Of a stretch of 64,000 nt of DNA, positions 45,244 through 59,016 are shown piece by piece. The position numbers and the translations under genes are program-made. The DNA comes from Phanerochaete sordida. Lineage: Eukaryota; Basidiomycota; Agaricomycetes; Polyporales; Phanerochaetaceae. The stretch is from NCBI GenBank assembly GCA_019973155.2, contig BPQB01000026.1:315001-379000 (forward strand). Reading direction: 5' to 3'. Numbering within the stretch: the first letter of the stretch is position 1; every line of letters begins with the position of its first letter. Under the pieces are notes generated by a model. It was not told the origin of the DNA. It did no database searches and saw only the letters and a list, made by a program, of their open reading frames with translations.

Positions 45244-46399
45244 GATTACTGGGGTGATTGCGGGGGTATCGGTGTGTGTAGATGCAAGAGAGGGTAGTGT
45301 AGGGTATTAGGGATCGTGCAGAGAGAGTAAAAGGGTGGAGAACAGCGAGTTGGAGTGAGGAGAGCATGAGGAGCGCGGCGGAAGATGTACCTGCGCGCAG
45401 ACCGGGCGCTTGCCACCGCCTTCGGGATCCGGAGTGTCGAGGGCTGTTCGTCTCTGACAACCGCGTACAGCCCAGCAACCGCAACAGCCTTCTCGCGTTC
45501 ATGACCCTGCACATCCTACACGTTTGCTCCGAGCATCATGCAATCCAGCTTTTGGTTTTCCCCAGGTGCTTTGCCTCGACGATGGAAGCAGTGGCCGGAT
45601 GGTGTCTGCTCCAGATCTATAGGCGACATTGGGAGGTGTGTCGCAGGTGTATCAAGCCAGCTGCAGATCCAGAGGGGTACACCTGAGAGCACGTTCGCTG
45701 CATGCGACCCGCCCGAGAACTCAAAACATGATGCAGCGCGACATTGCGTACGAGATATCGGCTGGTCAGCTCAATTCATGGACTGCAGCGCTGATACGAA
45801 ACTTGCGCCTCAGTTTACTAGAATACGTGGGTACAATACATCCTTCCGACTTTCTTTACACTTTCACAGACTGCATTCAGCATTCTTGCGGACCCACGAA
45901 GGGCTTGCTTAACCCAATCTCCTGCCTCTGCTATCGAGATCCCAGGCTGTCCTGCTTGTGGGAGCCATCGCTAGCGAGATTGCGTACTTCATGATGGCGT
46001 AGGAATTCGACGTGTCGGCGTACTGAAGGCCTGATGATTCCAGCCTTTGGGCGATTCGGAAGAGAGCAAGGTAAGCAACTGGATTTACTGGATACAATGC
46101 CAAGCTCTCTTGACCAGTAGTTAGCTCGACTCCTGCTCCAAGAGGAATTCATCAAGACCATCGCGATTAACTACAACCAAGACGCAACGTACAATATATA
46201 TAACGAATGTGATATCCGTCCGGTTGTGTGCGTTCCCGACTCATTTCGACGGCCCAGGTACTGCGATCTGACGTCGTGTCTTTGACAGAGTGCGCCGTGT
46301 GAGTTCACATGATGGGAAGAGTAGGCCGCCGCTGCAGCACGCACGGCTATATATCCGAGCTGGAATCATCGGGATTCACAGCTATCTATCCGCACTGCA
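45244..46399. other. Divergent intergenic region
   Basis: This 1.15-kb stretch holds the promoters of GNA1 (minus) and the iminopeptidase-like gene (plus; CGGCTATATATCC near 46347). No coding similarity was recognised in the short frames. Confidence 0.45.
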
Positions 46400-47404
46400 A
46401 TGACGGAAAGCACGGGGCACGTAACCTGGACCTACAAGGGCGAAGAGCTCCAGACGTGGTACAAAGTCGTCGGCGACCTCCACTCCTTCCCCACTCCCGT
46501 CATCGCGCTGCACGGCGGGCCCGGCATGCCGCACATCATGGAGACGCACGACACGCTGCACACCGCGCACGGCATCCCCGTCGTCATCTACGACCAGGTC
46601 GGCTGCGGGCGGTCGACGCGCCTCGGCGGGAAGCCCGCCGACTTCTTCGCGTTCGAGCTCTGGTTCGCCGAGCTCGACGCGCTCCTCGCACACCTGCGCG
46701 TCGCGTCGCGCTTCGCGCTCGTTGGGCACTCTTGGGGCGGCGCCCTCGCGGCAGAGTACACCGCGGCGCGCCAGCCGGCGGGCCTCCGCGCGCTGGTCGT
46801 CGTCGGCATGCCCGGCGACCTGCAGGTCTGGACGCGCTGCGCGCGCAGGCTGCTCACGGCGGGCTGGCCGGACAAGCTGGCGTACCTCGAGCGCTGCGAG
46901 GAGGAGGGCAAGCTCGACGACGCGGAGTACCGCGCGGTCTACGGGGAGTACTTCCAGAAGCACATGATCAGCGTGACGCCGTGGCCGAAGCCCTTCGCGG
47001 ACGGCATCAGCGCGATGCTCGAGGACCCGACGGTGCCGGGACACCTGTGAGTGCGCATCGTCCGTGTGGCGAAGGCATGCTGACAGAGTGATAGGATGGG
47101 CCCGTACAAGTTGAAGGTCTCGGGCACGTTACGCGACTGGAAGATCGCGCGCAACGCTCCCAAGATCCACGTGCCTACGCTGCTCGTTAGCGGCATAAAC
47201 GACCAGGCTCAGGAGGAGACGATGCGGCCCTGGTTTAACGGCATACCCAAGATCAAATGGGTCGTGTTCGCCCACAGCTGCCATGTGCCGTTCTTCGAGG
47301 AACCCGACCGCTACTTTGACATTGTCGCCAACTTCGTGCGTGACGTAAGTGTTTGGTATCGACCCTGCAGAGCTCGCGCTAATGCCCTGTCTTAGTTGCA
47401 ATGA
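46400..47404 (+). CDS. Proline iminopeptidase-like alpha/beta hydrolase (S33), 301 aa
   Basis: Exons 46400-47046, 47095-47344, 47396-47404. The last exon only encodes Leu-Gln-stop. Oxyanion motif HGGPG is at 38-42, DQVGCGRS at 65-72, nucleophile elbow GHSWGG with S111, acid Asp in SGINDQ, and the catalytic His in HSCHVPFFEEP. The order and spacing fit family S33 proline iminopeptidases, which remove N-terminal Pro, and close fungal relatives acting on small amides or lactones. No signal peptide, so cytosolic. Coding GC is very high in exon 1. Convergent with the ureohydrolase gene; 3' ends are 270 bp apart. Confidence 0.93.
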
Positions 47405-47676
47405 GGCTCGCAGACCCTGACCTCCGTTCATGTCCGAGTGTTATGTCGATACGCCACTGTATTCAAGGGACTCGCGGTGACTCGCGGCTAACAGCAATCA
47501 ACAGTCATCATTTCCTAAAACTACAACATAGACGGAGGCTTGAAGACGCTCGCACGGGTCATTTAGACCATGAGGCCAAGAGGCAAAACTGCGATACTGA
47601 GACGACGAATGGAAGTTACCTTATGTGAAGCGAACGAGATGGTTCTACCATTACGATCCGCGCAGGCGTGAATAGG

Positions 47677-49231
47677 CTAATCGACGACCTTGCCCAAAGG
47701 CGTCTTGGCCATCACGCTGAGCACTTCGTAGAGCACCTGTTAACGATAGCGGATGAGGGCATGGTCCACGCGTGCCGTGCGATACGTACGTCAGCGGCCG
47801 CCATCGTCGTCAGCTCGGCGTTGGTGTCGTAAGCGGGCGCGACCTCGACAATGTCGGCGGACACGACGTGCAGCCCGTCGAGCCCGCGGAGGATCGTGCG
47901 CAGCTCGCGCGTCGACCACCCACCGGTCTCTGGCGTGCCCGTCGCGGGCGCGAACGCGGGGTCGATCGAGTCGATCTGCGCGGTGGTCAGCACCGGTGGC
48001 GACGCAGAGCGGGGGCGACGCACGTCGATGGAGAGGTACACGGGCCTGTCGCCGACGGTCTCGCGGATCTTCTTGATGATGCCGTCAGTGCCTGCGCGGG
48101 CGTGTGTCTGAGCGTCTGTGCAGCCGGCCTCGAGGCAGGGAACGTGGCGGCACGCACCAATCGTATCGATCTCGCGCGCCTCGATGCGTTGGAAGCCGGA
48201 GGCATCGTCGTTCGCGTAGTCCGCGGGACCCGAGAGCGTCGTCCGGATCGCGCCGTGCTGCAACAAGGGGAGAAACTAGGATCACACAGTATCTGGACGC
48301 AGAGAGGAGAGGGAGACGGAAGGGAACCGGATACTTGCAATTGATGAGCCGTTCTTGATGAGGCCTTCCTGGCTGGCCCAATAGAAGTACGTGCCGTGGT
48401 TGATGGCAGCTTGCTGAGACGGCGCGCCTCCGAACACCTGCGGTTTCCAGGTGTCAAGGTGCGAGTCGAAGTGGATCACAGAAATGGCGCCGTAAGCGGA
48501 GTGGATAGAGCGCAGGAGGGGCAGTACAATGGTGTGATCGCCCCCAAGGGTTATAACACGCGGATGGTGCTTTCCGTCGCTGGAGATGGGTACGAGAGGC
48601 TTCCCGGTGACGGAGTCGTTCCCGAGCGGGGAGAAAGTGGGACGATGCAGCAGCGCCTTGTGACCCTCCTCGATCTGCTTGATGGCGTATGCGTTGTCGT
48701 AAGGCGTGACCGGGATGTCGCCGCAGTCCACGATCTTTAGCCCCGACAGGAACGGGTTGACGGCGAGGGGCACGTTGTAGCCGCCGTAGAGAGTCAGGCG
48801 GCGCGAGCCAGCCCTGATTCCTGCGGGGCCAAAGCGTGCTCCGGGGCGGTAAGAGGTGCCGGTATCCTGACCTCTCCTGTGAGCGTGTACGTCCACATGC
48901 GAAAGAATAAATTACGTACAAAAGGCGCGCCAATGAAGGCTATGTCAAAGGAGGCATCGTTACCCTTGCTCAGACACTGCACCCACGGCAACTTTGCGAA
49001 GGTGGTGATGCCAGAAAATACGGAATCCGCGGTCACTTTAGGCTCAGGGTTAGCCAGCAGCCTCGGGATTCGCAACGATAACAAACCTTCATCGTCGCCC
49101 GGATAAATCGCTTGATATGGGAACCGGACGTAATCCAGAGGCATCTGCATGTCGTGATCATGACCGTCGTGCGCGAGAACGGACATGCATGAGAGCGACA
49201 CGAGGCCTAGGAGTGCGGTGAAAAAGCGCAT
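47677..49231 (-). CDS. Secreted agmatinase-type ureohydrolase, 439 aa
   Basis: Minus-strand exons 48920-49231, 48339-48866, 48024-48257, 47790-47975, 47677-47736. The intron between exons 2 and 3 has a GC donor (ATT|GCAAGT..TTGCAG). The 48-nt intron 47976-48023 is in frame, but removing it restores SIDIDSIDPAFAP, the conserved metal motif. A signal peptide (1-20) is followed by a His/Asp-rich stretch (HDGHDHDM). Mn-binding motifs are GGDHT, HFDSHLD and SIDID. ARFGPAGIR and GTPETGGW mark the agmatinase/guanidinobutyrase group of the arginase superfamily: guanidino compound plus water gives amine plus urea. The ATG at 49231 is chosen because it begins the signal peptide; an upstream ATG (49264) adds a poor leader. 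Confidence 0.93.
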
Positions 49232-49734
49232 GCTGGGTAAGTGATGTTGGGAGAGACTACACACTGAGTCGTGAGGTCGCTCTGACGAGTCTCAGTGGTT
49301 AAATAGCATCATGGTCGGGAAACCTCGAGGCAAACGCTGGCGCCGAAAACTTACACATGTACCGTCTCATGACTGCTATCTCGGAGCCAGGCCGCTCCCC
49401 GTGGCATGGTCTTGCCACGGAATGCCATTGCGCGCGGCCAGTGAGAGGCAGAGAGATGAAACGAGTGCGACACCATTTGTCTCCTCTTATCGCCCGCCGG
49501 GCGAAATGGAGGAAATTAGGAGCTGCGTGGCAATTTTCATGAGCCTTTCTTGATAAGAGGGGTACAAAAGGGGCACTAGATTCACTTCCTCGAGGCCGAG
49601 GCGACGTTTTAGGCCGACAGAGTGGACCGAACTTCGTCAGCTGGCGATAGACGACGGCCAGCTCGCTCACGAGAAGAACGTATGAATACTAGCGGTAGAA
49701 ATTGCCATCAGACTCGCTCTCGTAATCTTTCCCT
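49232..49734. promoter_or_regulatory. Divergent promoter between ureohydrolase and MATE genes
   Basis: A 500-bp gap with two divergent starts. TCTTGATAAGAGG (around 49548) contains a GATA-type core. No gene was seen. Confidence 0.4.
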
Positions 49735-51738
49735 ATGAGCACCACTCACCTACCCACCTCCCAAGACGAGAGGCAGCCACTCCTCGAGAGCGAGCCTGCG
49801 ACGCCCACGACGGCGGTCTCGTATGGCGGTACGACGACAACTTCCGAATCCGCCACTGCGGCGTCTCCGCCGGACGCTGGCGGCCCAGGGCGCCTCTTCG
49901 TCTCTCTCCTCGTCGACTCTGTCCCAGGTGAGCCAGCCAGACTCTTGAACATCGACGCGGGCGGTTTCTGACCACACGGATTTCCAGTGATTCTATCTTA
50001 TGCGCTACAGAACTCCATCCAGACGTCGGCCATCCTCGTCGTCGGGCGCCTCGGCCCCGACGAGCTCTCTGCCGCAGCGTTCTCGCTGATGTTCGCCATG
50101 GTCACTGGCGAGTACATTTCTCTTCGTGCCCGTTGCGAAAGATCCCACGACTATGCGTAATTTGTGCAGGATGGTGTGTTGCACTCGGGGGTACGACCGC
50201 TCTTGACACGCTCGGATCCCAGGCCTTCACCGGGGGCGAGCGGCGTACAGATGTAGCCATCCATCTTCAGCGCTGTATCATCCTGCTCTGGGCCCTATTT
50301 GTACCTGTGGCCATAGTCTGGGTCTACGCTCGTCCAGTGCTCCTCGCCTTCGGCCAGACAGAACGATTGTCCCGTGACGTACAAGCGTTCCTCCGAATCC
50401 TCATCGCCGGTGCTCCTGGATACATCGCCTTCGAGAGTCTCAAAAAATATCTACAATGTCAAGGTTTGTTAGTTCGATCGTAAGGAATACGCCGAATTAT
50501 TGACTCGATTCATAGGCATAATGCGCGCCTCGACCATGGTCCTCATTGCCGTACTCCCTATCAATATCCTCGTCAATATTCTCCTCGTCCATAATACCTC
50601 CCTCGGATTCCTTGGTTCTCCATTGGCACTATCTATCAGCTATTGGCTTGCCTTTATCTTCCTCGTCCTCTTCACAGCCTTCTCTCCCACTCACCGAAAA
50701 AACGGCACGTGGGGCGGTCTGGATCTCGCTACTGTGCTCGACGTCCGCAGCTGCATCGATTTCCTGAAGCTCGCGATTCCCGGAATTCTCATGGTTGGCA
50801 CAGAATGGTGAGCATCATGTGTTATCCACATAGAAGCTCTACCGCTCACCGTTCCGTTATGACAGGGCCGCCTTCGAGATAGTCGCCCTGGCTGCAGGCA
50901 GGCTCGGAGCCCTTCCCCTCGCCGCGCAGTCCATCATCATGACTGCGGACCAGAGTCAGTTGCAGGCACATCCATGTACTCCACCCGCTGACTTGTCGCC
51001 AGTCCTGAACACGATACCGTTCGGTATCGGTGTCGCTGCCTCAACGCGCGTCGGAAACTACATCGGCTCCCGTTCTGCGCCACTAGCCAAGCGTGCAAGT
51101 CATCTGTCGGCACTGCTCAGCGTCGTCGTTGGTGGAATTGTCATGATTACGCTCATCGCAACCAAGGACGTGAGGGTGTTCCCTGCAGAAATGGTCTGCC
51201 CCATGCTCATTGCATCCCAGCTATTCGGCTACCTCTTCAGTGACGACGCAGACGTCGTACGCCTCGTGAGCAAGGTCATGCCTCTGGTAGCATCCTTCCA
51301 GGTGCGTCCATTTAGGCTTGCGCTGTGCTCAGGCTCACGAACATGTCTGCAGATCGCCGATGGCCTCGCCGGCTCGTGCGGAGGTGTCCTCCGAGGCCAG
51401 GGCCGCCAGCACCTCGGAGCCTTGTTCAACCTCGTGGCATACTATGTTCTAGCTCTTCCGATGGGTATCACCCTCGCCTTCCATCCTCGCACGCACATGG
51501 GGCTACAGGGCTTGTGGATCGGTACGTTCTTCTTTAGAGCGGATCGAATTAGCTGCTGAATGCTCTCGCGGGATCAGGTCAAGTCGTCGCGCTGTTCATC
51601 GTCGGCTTTGGCGAGTACGCTGTCGTATGGCTGGGCACGGACTGGGAGAAGGAAATTCAGAAGGGCGTCGAGCGCAACAGGGAGCAGGCAAAGATTCGCT
51701 CCATGCACCAGGTCGAAGACCAAGACAATAGCTGCTAA
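49735..51738 (+). CDS. MATE-family multidrug/toxic-compound exporter, 521 aa
   Basis: Exons 49735-49927, 49988-50107, 50170-50463, 50516-50807, 50866-50954, 51003-51169, 51221-51301, 51353-51521, 51578-51738. The second intron has a GC donor (ACTG|GCGAGT). A 65-residue hydrophilic Ser/Thr-rich N-terminus contains ERQPLLES, a dileucine-type sorting signal for the vacuole. About twelve TM helices follow. MATE signatures are present: [40 protein letters not shown] and [18 protein letters not shown]. It is a proton- or sodium-driven antiporter exporting organic cations, probably to vacuole or outside. The 51-nt intron 51170-51220 is in frame and could be mis-read as coding. Confidence 0.93.
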
Positions 51739-53502
51739 CCACACAGTGCAGCCAAACGTGCATCGACGCATATATCAATAGATCAGCTTTGCAAAGTCTA
51801 AGGGTACCCAGCTTAGGCACGTTTTGCGAGCTATCGGCATCCTCGAGCGAGTTCCACGTGTCCATGGCCTACTTCCAGGGGCTGTGCATGGCCGCATTGT
51901 GAACGGCTGCTGTAATGAGGCGGTGCGCCTCTAATGTCGCTTGATAGTCGGCAACGCTCAGCTGTTGTGGAACGGCAGTTCGAATACTTCGAACGTCGTC
52001 GAACATCACGACATAGAGTTCGACTGCCGCGGTGCCGGAGTGTTCCTCAGTGCCCTTGTGGCGTTCCGGAAGGCGAGCCACAGGGATCTTCTGGACAACA
52101 TATTCGTGAGCGAAGCAGGGGATTTCACGTAAATAATCATCTAGCCATAGAAAACAATTCCCTTGAGCCCCGTGCTGTTCCGGAGACATTGCACTCAGAA
52201 CTTACCCCGGGTGTGGCAAGGCTGTTCGGGTGCGGTCGAGGTTGAAGCTAGTGGAACCTGATGAGGGTCATCATAAGCAATTGAACTCTGAAGTCTACAC
52301 AGCCTTGCCGTCACCAACCACATGTAGTGGAAGGTCGAGAAGCCTGGAGGTCGGGACGAGTCGCTATACTCTCAATCGACGTTTTGCAAGCTAATACTTC
52401 TACCAAAGGTCAAACGGTTATGAAACATACCGCACACCATGCTGTAGAAATAATACTCATATAGGTTCTCATAGAGACCGTCTGAGTTCGTGAACGTGAG
52501 AGTTGAAAACAAGTCCGAAGCCGGGTCCGTCGGTTGGGCGCTACCGACCACTTACAGGCTGGCTTGACCCACCACCAACTTCGACCCGACCCACTCTCAC
52601 GTCTCGCCACATGGTGCGCTACAGCTCCGAACACTCGCTTTCTAGTATACCAGGGCCTGCAGCGCGCTCTAGATAGTCATATGGATCAGGAACTGGCAAG
52701 TCAAACATACCGCATGCGTCGTCAAAGCAATCTAACGAACTTGCACAAAGCAGGACAAGTTACAAGGCAGCATGCAACGCTCCGTTGCACTATCTTTATC
52801 TTCTCCACCTCGGAGAGGCTTCTGTCTTCTGTCCGCATGGAATAGGCGGTGTTATCACAAAATAGGACGTGATGATGCAGCCTCGAAGGGCCGCACCATG
52901 TGGCCAGCAGGTCACTTGCGACCGCCAGCGCATAACAGCAGGAATGGGGAGAGCTGAATTGCCCCGTGCGGAAGCAACGTTCGCTGGCACGGCGGCACCC
53001 GCAGTGCGCCCCAAGCGCGGCGCGCAGCCAATTGCGAGGATGCACGGGGTGAACGTGGTGCGTCCGCCCGATCATGGGCGCGTCGACTTCGCGACGCTCC
53101 AGGTTCACGGACGCCGTCGAGGCTGTGCGCCGCCACCCTTCGGTCCCGGCAGGGGCCCTGGGCTGTCGCGGAACCGCTCGACGGCACCGGTGCCCCTCGT
53201 GCTCCCCCGGCGAGCCCGCATGGTCATCCTTCCAGAGAGGCCCTTCGACCCGCATTCTCCTTGACGCATGCGCATGGCCTCGCGGTTCCTGCACCTGCCT
53301 GCACCTCCAAAGCATGATGGCCCCTGCAGCGGCAGCACGCCCGAACGTGACGTCGCGGACGGCGGCGCGGCAGGTCGTTCCTTCGACCGAGTCGCTTCCT
53401 CAAGATTCTGCCGCGCGCAACGTGCTGCGTGCTGCCGGCCGCGACCGTGTGGCACGGCACGGGCAGCTGCACATTCATTGACGCGACGGCGCGTTGGCGA
53501 GA
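51739..53502. other. Long intergenic region with an interrupted minus-strand frame
   Basis: About 1.75 kb. A minus-strand frame from 52189 down to 51740 is open except for one TAG (51869-51871). It reads ELYVVMFDDVRSIRTAV, then LSVADYQATLEAHRLITAAV and, after the stop, MDTWNSLEDADSS. It might be a relic of a gene, but I recognise no family and no splice pattern. The remainder, including GC-rich 53000-53480, shows no gene. Confidence 0.35.
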
Positions 53503-53508
53503 TATAAA
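53503..53508 (+). promoter_or_regulatory. TATA box of the RNase gene
   Basis: TATAAA 68 bp upstream of the ATG at 53571. Confidence 0.55.
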
Positions 53509-53570
53509 GGCGGGCAGTCTGGTGGGGAGCCAGCAGGGACCCAGTCACTCGCAGCACTACTAGCCTCGCC

Positions 53571-54155
<585 letters not shown>

Positions 54156-54631
54156 AAGGTTCCCTTTGTTTCTTGGAACTCTGGATTTTGTAATAGTTTG
54201 GAAGGACACAATACTATGGGATATTCGATCGCAGATCTCTTTCACTACGTCAGTTGTTAGGCTTGGAGGGATCAATAACTTTGCTGCTAGTGCGGCCGGC
54301 GCGAGGCGGGACTGTCTCTCGAACCTTTCGCCGACGATCTCACGAAACAGGCAACGCGCTGCCAACTGTCATGTGCCTCTTCTATGAGTCCAAGACATGT
54401 CTCGTACCTTGGGGTGTCGAACGCGGACGATAACGCACACATGACGAGCTAGGGCCCACGGTCTCGAGAGGAGTTTGCAGAGTGCGAATGGAATAGCAAA
54501 TTCGGTTGGCTTCACTTTCTTTCATGATATCATACTACACGGTGTTTGCAGACCTTCCAAATAACGAGATAATGCAGAGCATACGACGCCAGGGAGAGAC
54601 GGACTAGAGTGGAGAGTATGGATGGCAGCGT
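54156..54631. other. Convergent 3' region
   Basis: A 475-bp gap between the 3' ends of the RNase and calmodulin genes. No gene was seen. Confidence 0.45.
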
Positions 54632-55434
<803 letters not shown>

Positions 55435-55830
55435 CTGTGCGTATGTAAAAAGAGGGGGGAGGGTAGGATCTGGTGGACGGAGGAGGAGGAGGTTATAAAC
55501 TGGGTCGTCAGTGCCTCGGTATCGCAGGACACTTGCTCCAGACGCCCGCGGCGCGCCATCTCGGCGATCGCCGAGCTATTACCAGCCCCGTTTCAGGTTA
55601 GGGTTGCTCACCGCACCGCATCGCGGTGCACGTCGGACAGCCAGAGCCTCGTGTTTGCACAGAAACTCGGGGAGACTGGCGAGAGAAGATCCAGCGCGCA
55701 GCGATAAACGGAGAAACGTAGTACTATGGCGGTGTAAGAGGACGTGGGCGATACAAAAGAAGTAAATAGGGTATCTCTTCCGAGGATAGTGTTGTGTCGC
55801 AGATGGATGGATGTCTGGATATTTGGGAAC
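55435..55830. promoter_or_regulatory. Calmodulin promoter and Las17 3' region
   Basis: Upstream of calmodulin a long C/T-rich tract on its coding strand (complement of 55440-55495) probably marks the transcription start. No gene was seen. Confidence 0.4.
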
Positions 55831-57359
55831 CTAATCCCAGTCATCTTCCTCTTCCTCTTCGTCGCTATCTCCAACCTTCTTGTTCCTCTCGAGGAGGGCA
55901 GCCGCGAGCGCGGCGGTGAGGTCACCTCCGCCACCGCTGCTGGGCGCAGGCTCTTCGGCGGGAGGAGGGGTGGGCCTGGAGGGACCGGGGGAATCAGTAT
56001 CACCACGCTTCTTGAGTATATGGACGCCCGCGCCCTGGATAGACGCCAATAGAGCACCTCGTCCGGGCTGAGGAGCGGGTATGTCGGCAAGAGCGCTGCC
56101 ACCTCCGCCAGAGGCAGGCGGTGGAGGAGGCGGAGGCGGAGGTGCACCTCCCATCGGAGGAGGGGGTGGCGGGGGTGGTGGTGGAGCGCCACCTCCCATG
56201 GGCGGCGGTGGTGGCGGCGGAGGGGGAGGGGGCGCACCGCCGCTAGGAGCTGCTCGACTTGGTGGCGGTGGAGGCGCAGCTGGAGGGGGAACCGGTGAAC
56301 GCGACGGGGGCGCAGGGGGCGGGGGCGGAGCTGCAGATGGACGTGAAGGGGGCGCTGGCGGCGGTGGAGGTGCCGCAGAGGGGCGTGACGGCGGTGCAGG
56401 CGGAGGAGGCGCTGCGGGGGCACGACTTGGAGGTGCGGGAGGAGGCGACGGCGGTGCAGCTGGAGGAGGAGCCACACGAGATGGGGGTGCGCGTGAGGGA
56501 GGGGGAGGTGGTGGAGCAGGCGACGACGTACTCTGGTTCTGAGTATGTCCTCGCCTAGGTGCTGGCGGCGGCGGAGGTTTCTTCTTCTCCCCGCCAGCAG
56601 TTGCTCCCGCCTGCTTATCGCGCATGTATTCCTTGATGAAGTCCATATTGTTCTGGATCATCTCTCTGTCCACTCCTTGAGACTCAAGGGAAGATAGCAA
56701 CGCTGCCCAGGACGGGTCGACGCCTGAGCTGGTGAACCCCTTCTCAGCGTCGTAGCCCATGTGGGCGACGTGCTTGAACGAGCCCTGAGTCGGGCCAGAT
56801 ATCATAGACTTGTCGATTTTACCGCCTTTCGCAGGTTTCTTCTTAGAAGACGATGCCTTGGCTTTGCCTGTTCGTGTCTTAAGCGTTGAGCGGCGAAACA
56901 AGCTGCCAGGTAACACACCGGTATCAGCTTTCCGAGTAGTAACCTTCTTGTACATGGTTTTCGCTTCACTCTCGTCAGCGAAGACAAATCCAATCATACA
57001 GTCCTGAGAGCAAAATTAGAAAGTCGATGAGCGACTGGCACAGCACCACTCACATCTCCAGGAAACGAGTAGAAGAAGGGCCGATCCTGGAAGTACTCAA
57101 AGCCCTCGTACAGCTCGTGCTCCCAGATTACACCCCTCGTCCCGGTCAAATCAATCATTCTAAAGTAGAAGGCATTTCGCGTGTTGTCCTTTACGAAAGC
57201 GATGGCCCCCTGCAGCCCGGAGTACGACCACTCATTCGGGTTCGGATGCGCGTAGTAGATGCGGCCGAGGGCGGCCGTCTGGATCTTGTTCGAGGACTTG
57301 GGGATCGCATTCTTGACCTTGGTCTTCTCCTCGTCGGTCAGCGTCGACACGGCGGGCAT
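55831..57359 (-). CDS. LAS17: WASP/Las17 actin-nucleation promoter, 492 aa
   Basis: Minus-strand exons 57054-57359 and 55831-57003 (50-nt intron). The N-terminal WH1/EVH1 domain (about 10-120) has GRIYYAHPNPNEWSYSGLQG, IWEHELYEGFEY, FPGDDCMIGFVF. A basic linker and a SHVAHMGYD-like conserved stretch (FKHVAHMGYDAEKGF) follow. About 220 residues of poly-proline runs recruit profilin and SH3 proteins. The WH2 motif is near 415-435 (GRGALLASIQGAGVHILKK), and an acidic tail ending in Trp-Asp (EEEEEDDWD) forms the Arp2/3-activating CA region. It acts at cortical patches during endocytosis. An upstream in-frame ATG (57446) is possible but adds sequence not typical of WH1 starts. Confidence 0.95.
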
Positions 57360-57900
57360 AGTAGGAGCAGCGGAGGCGCTGTGTGAGAGTCGGGAGGAAG
57401 GGGTGTTGCGCTGCGCAGCCGGCGGGCACCCCCGGCGGCCTCTCAATTGTCACTCGGGTTAGGGTCGTCGTCATATTTGTGCTTGTTAGGATCAGGAGCT
57501 GCCGCCTGCCTATTCCGGCACACAGGCAAAGCGACCGCCCGCTGTCGTCTGCCGACTCCTTGCCGAACGAAACGTACGATGCTCGGCGCTGTTGCCACGT
57601 CGCCGGCACAGGCCGACTGCGAGGGAGCTCGAAAGATGCTGCCCACAATTCTAGGATAACAGGTATCATTGGATTCCTCATGTCAGAACTGAGCATGACA
57701 CTGCGCCCGCGTACTATGTTTCCCACAGCGCCGGCGGACGAAGATCCAGGACACATCAACTGTCGATACATTGCAAGCATATGCACAGTATTCTGAGAGC
57801 AAGGTCGTTACAAAGCATAGTCGTTACAGTAGATTTCCGGACTCCAGACAGCATCCCAATACAGTCAGTGAAATCCCCAACGCGCCGGCGAGGGTGTCAT
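57360..57900. other. Intergenic region
   Basis: 540 bp containing the Las17 promoter and the 3' side of the peroxiredoxin gene. No gene was recognised. Confidence 0.45.
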
Positions 57901-59016
57901 CTAGTCTGTCGCCATTGGTTGTTCAGCTGGTGCTGCCTGCTCAGCAGCCTCGGGCTCAGCTGCCGGCTCAGCCTCCTTCTTTTCCTCAGTCTGCACGTCC
58001 TCCATGGGCTTGTCGGACTCCTCGGCCTTGTTGAGACTCTTGACGAACTCAAGAGCGAGGGAGGGGCTGTATTGATAGGCGAGTTTTAGGCTGACATTGT
58101 CGAGTTTGAACGGATAGGACGCACCTATCAGCAGGTTTGACTGGCAGCTCCTTCTTGATGAGCTTGCCGCCCTTCTCAAAGATGAAGTGGCTGCGCTTGG
58201 TCTTTCCGCCTTCACCCGCACCGAGCGCCGTGATCAGGACGCGTTTGGGGTCAGACAGCAGAGGATACGGGAGCTCCTTCTGTTCGCCAAGAATTAATAC
58301 TGGGATTAACTAATGTCTCAAAACCCATACCTTAGTCTGCCACTTGCTCTGAGCAGTCGGGCTATCCGCGCTCAAGCAGTACACGTCATAGCCGACCTCG
58401 GTGAAGTTGGGATACGCGTCGCGGAAGCCGCACGCCTGCGTAGTGCATCCAGCTGGCAGAAATGAGTATAGCATGTATAAAAGAGCAGAAAAGAGCTTAC
58501 GAGTGTCAGCCTTCGGCACAAGGAAGAGAATAACTCCCTTCTCGGCTGTGAGAGTGGATACGTCGACGTCTTCACCCTTCTCGTTCTTCAGAGTTAGAGA
58601 AGGCAGCGAGTCGCCAACGTCAATTGACTTCACGGCTATATACGGAACGCATCTCTAGCATTCTAAATATATGTAGACGTGGGGAATACGCACCATTGTC
58701 GGCCTGTGACTCTGGTCCCTCGACCTTGGCATCCCCAACGCTTTCGTCAGCAGGCTGCTCGCCCTCCTTGGTCTCAGTATCCTTCTCGTCGTTCTTGACC
58801 TATCGAGCAGCCCGTTAATTCAAGTCTACACAAATAGTGGGGCGCAGAAAGGCCCCGTATGCAGCATAGCGTGACACAGACCTTCTTGGCGGCCGGGCCA
58901 TCCTCTCCGCCGGGCTCGCCAGTGGACCTCTTCTTCGTGGGCTTGCGCGCGGGCTTGGGGGCCTCCTCCTTCTTGGGCTGCGCAGCAATGCGCGACGAGC
59001 GGCGTGTCTCTGCCAT
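57901..59016 (-). CDS. BCP/Dot5-type (nuclear) peroxiredoxin, 272 aa
   Basis: Minus-strand exons 58882-59016, 58694-58799, 58501-58635, 58331-58452, 58125-58279, 57901-58066; introns 48-82 nt. The N-terminus is very basic (KKEEAPKPARKPTKKRS), fitting nuclear or chromatin targeting as in yeast Dot5. An acidic linker precedes the thioredoxin-fold AhpC/BCP core: VGDSLPSLTLKN, then PGCTTQACGFRDAY with peroxidatic C128 and resolving C133, LSADSPTAQSKWQTK, and LPYPLLSDP. It reduces peroxides using thioredoxin. A 45-residue Glu/Ala-rich acidic C-terminal tail is extra compared with bacterial BCP. Divergent from the LRR gene at 59593. Confidence 0.93.

Noticed and set aside
48001..48023. Arg/Pro/Ser insertion in the agmatinase metal motif
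   Set aside because: It first looked like a mutated active site, but it is part of a 48-nt in-frame intron (47976-48023) whose removal restores SIDIDSIDP.
56081..56542. Gly-rich plus-strand frame opposite the Las17 proline runs
   Set aside because: Poly-Gly here is just the complement of Pro codons (CCN/NGG) in the real gene.
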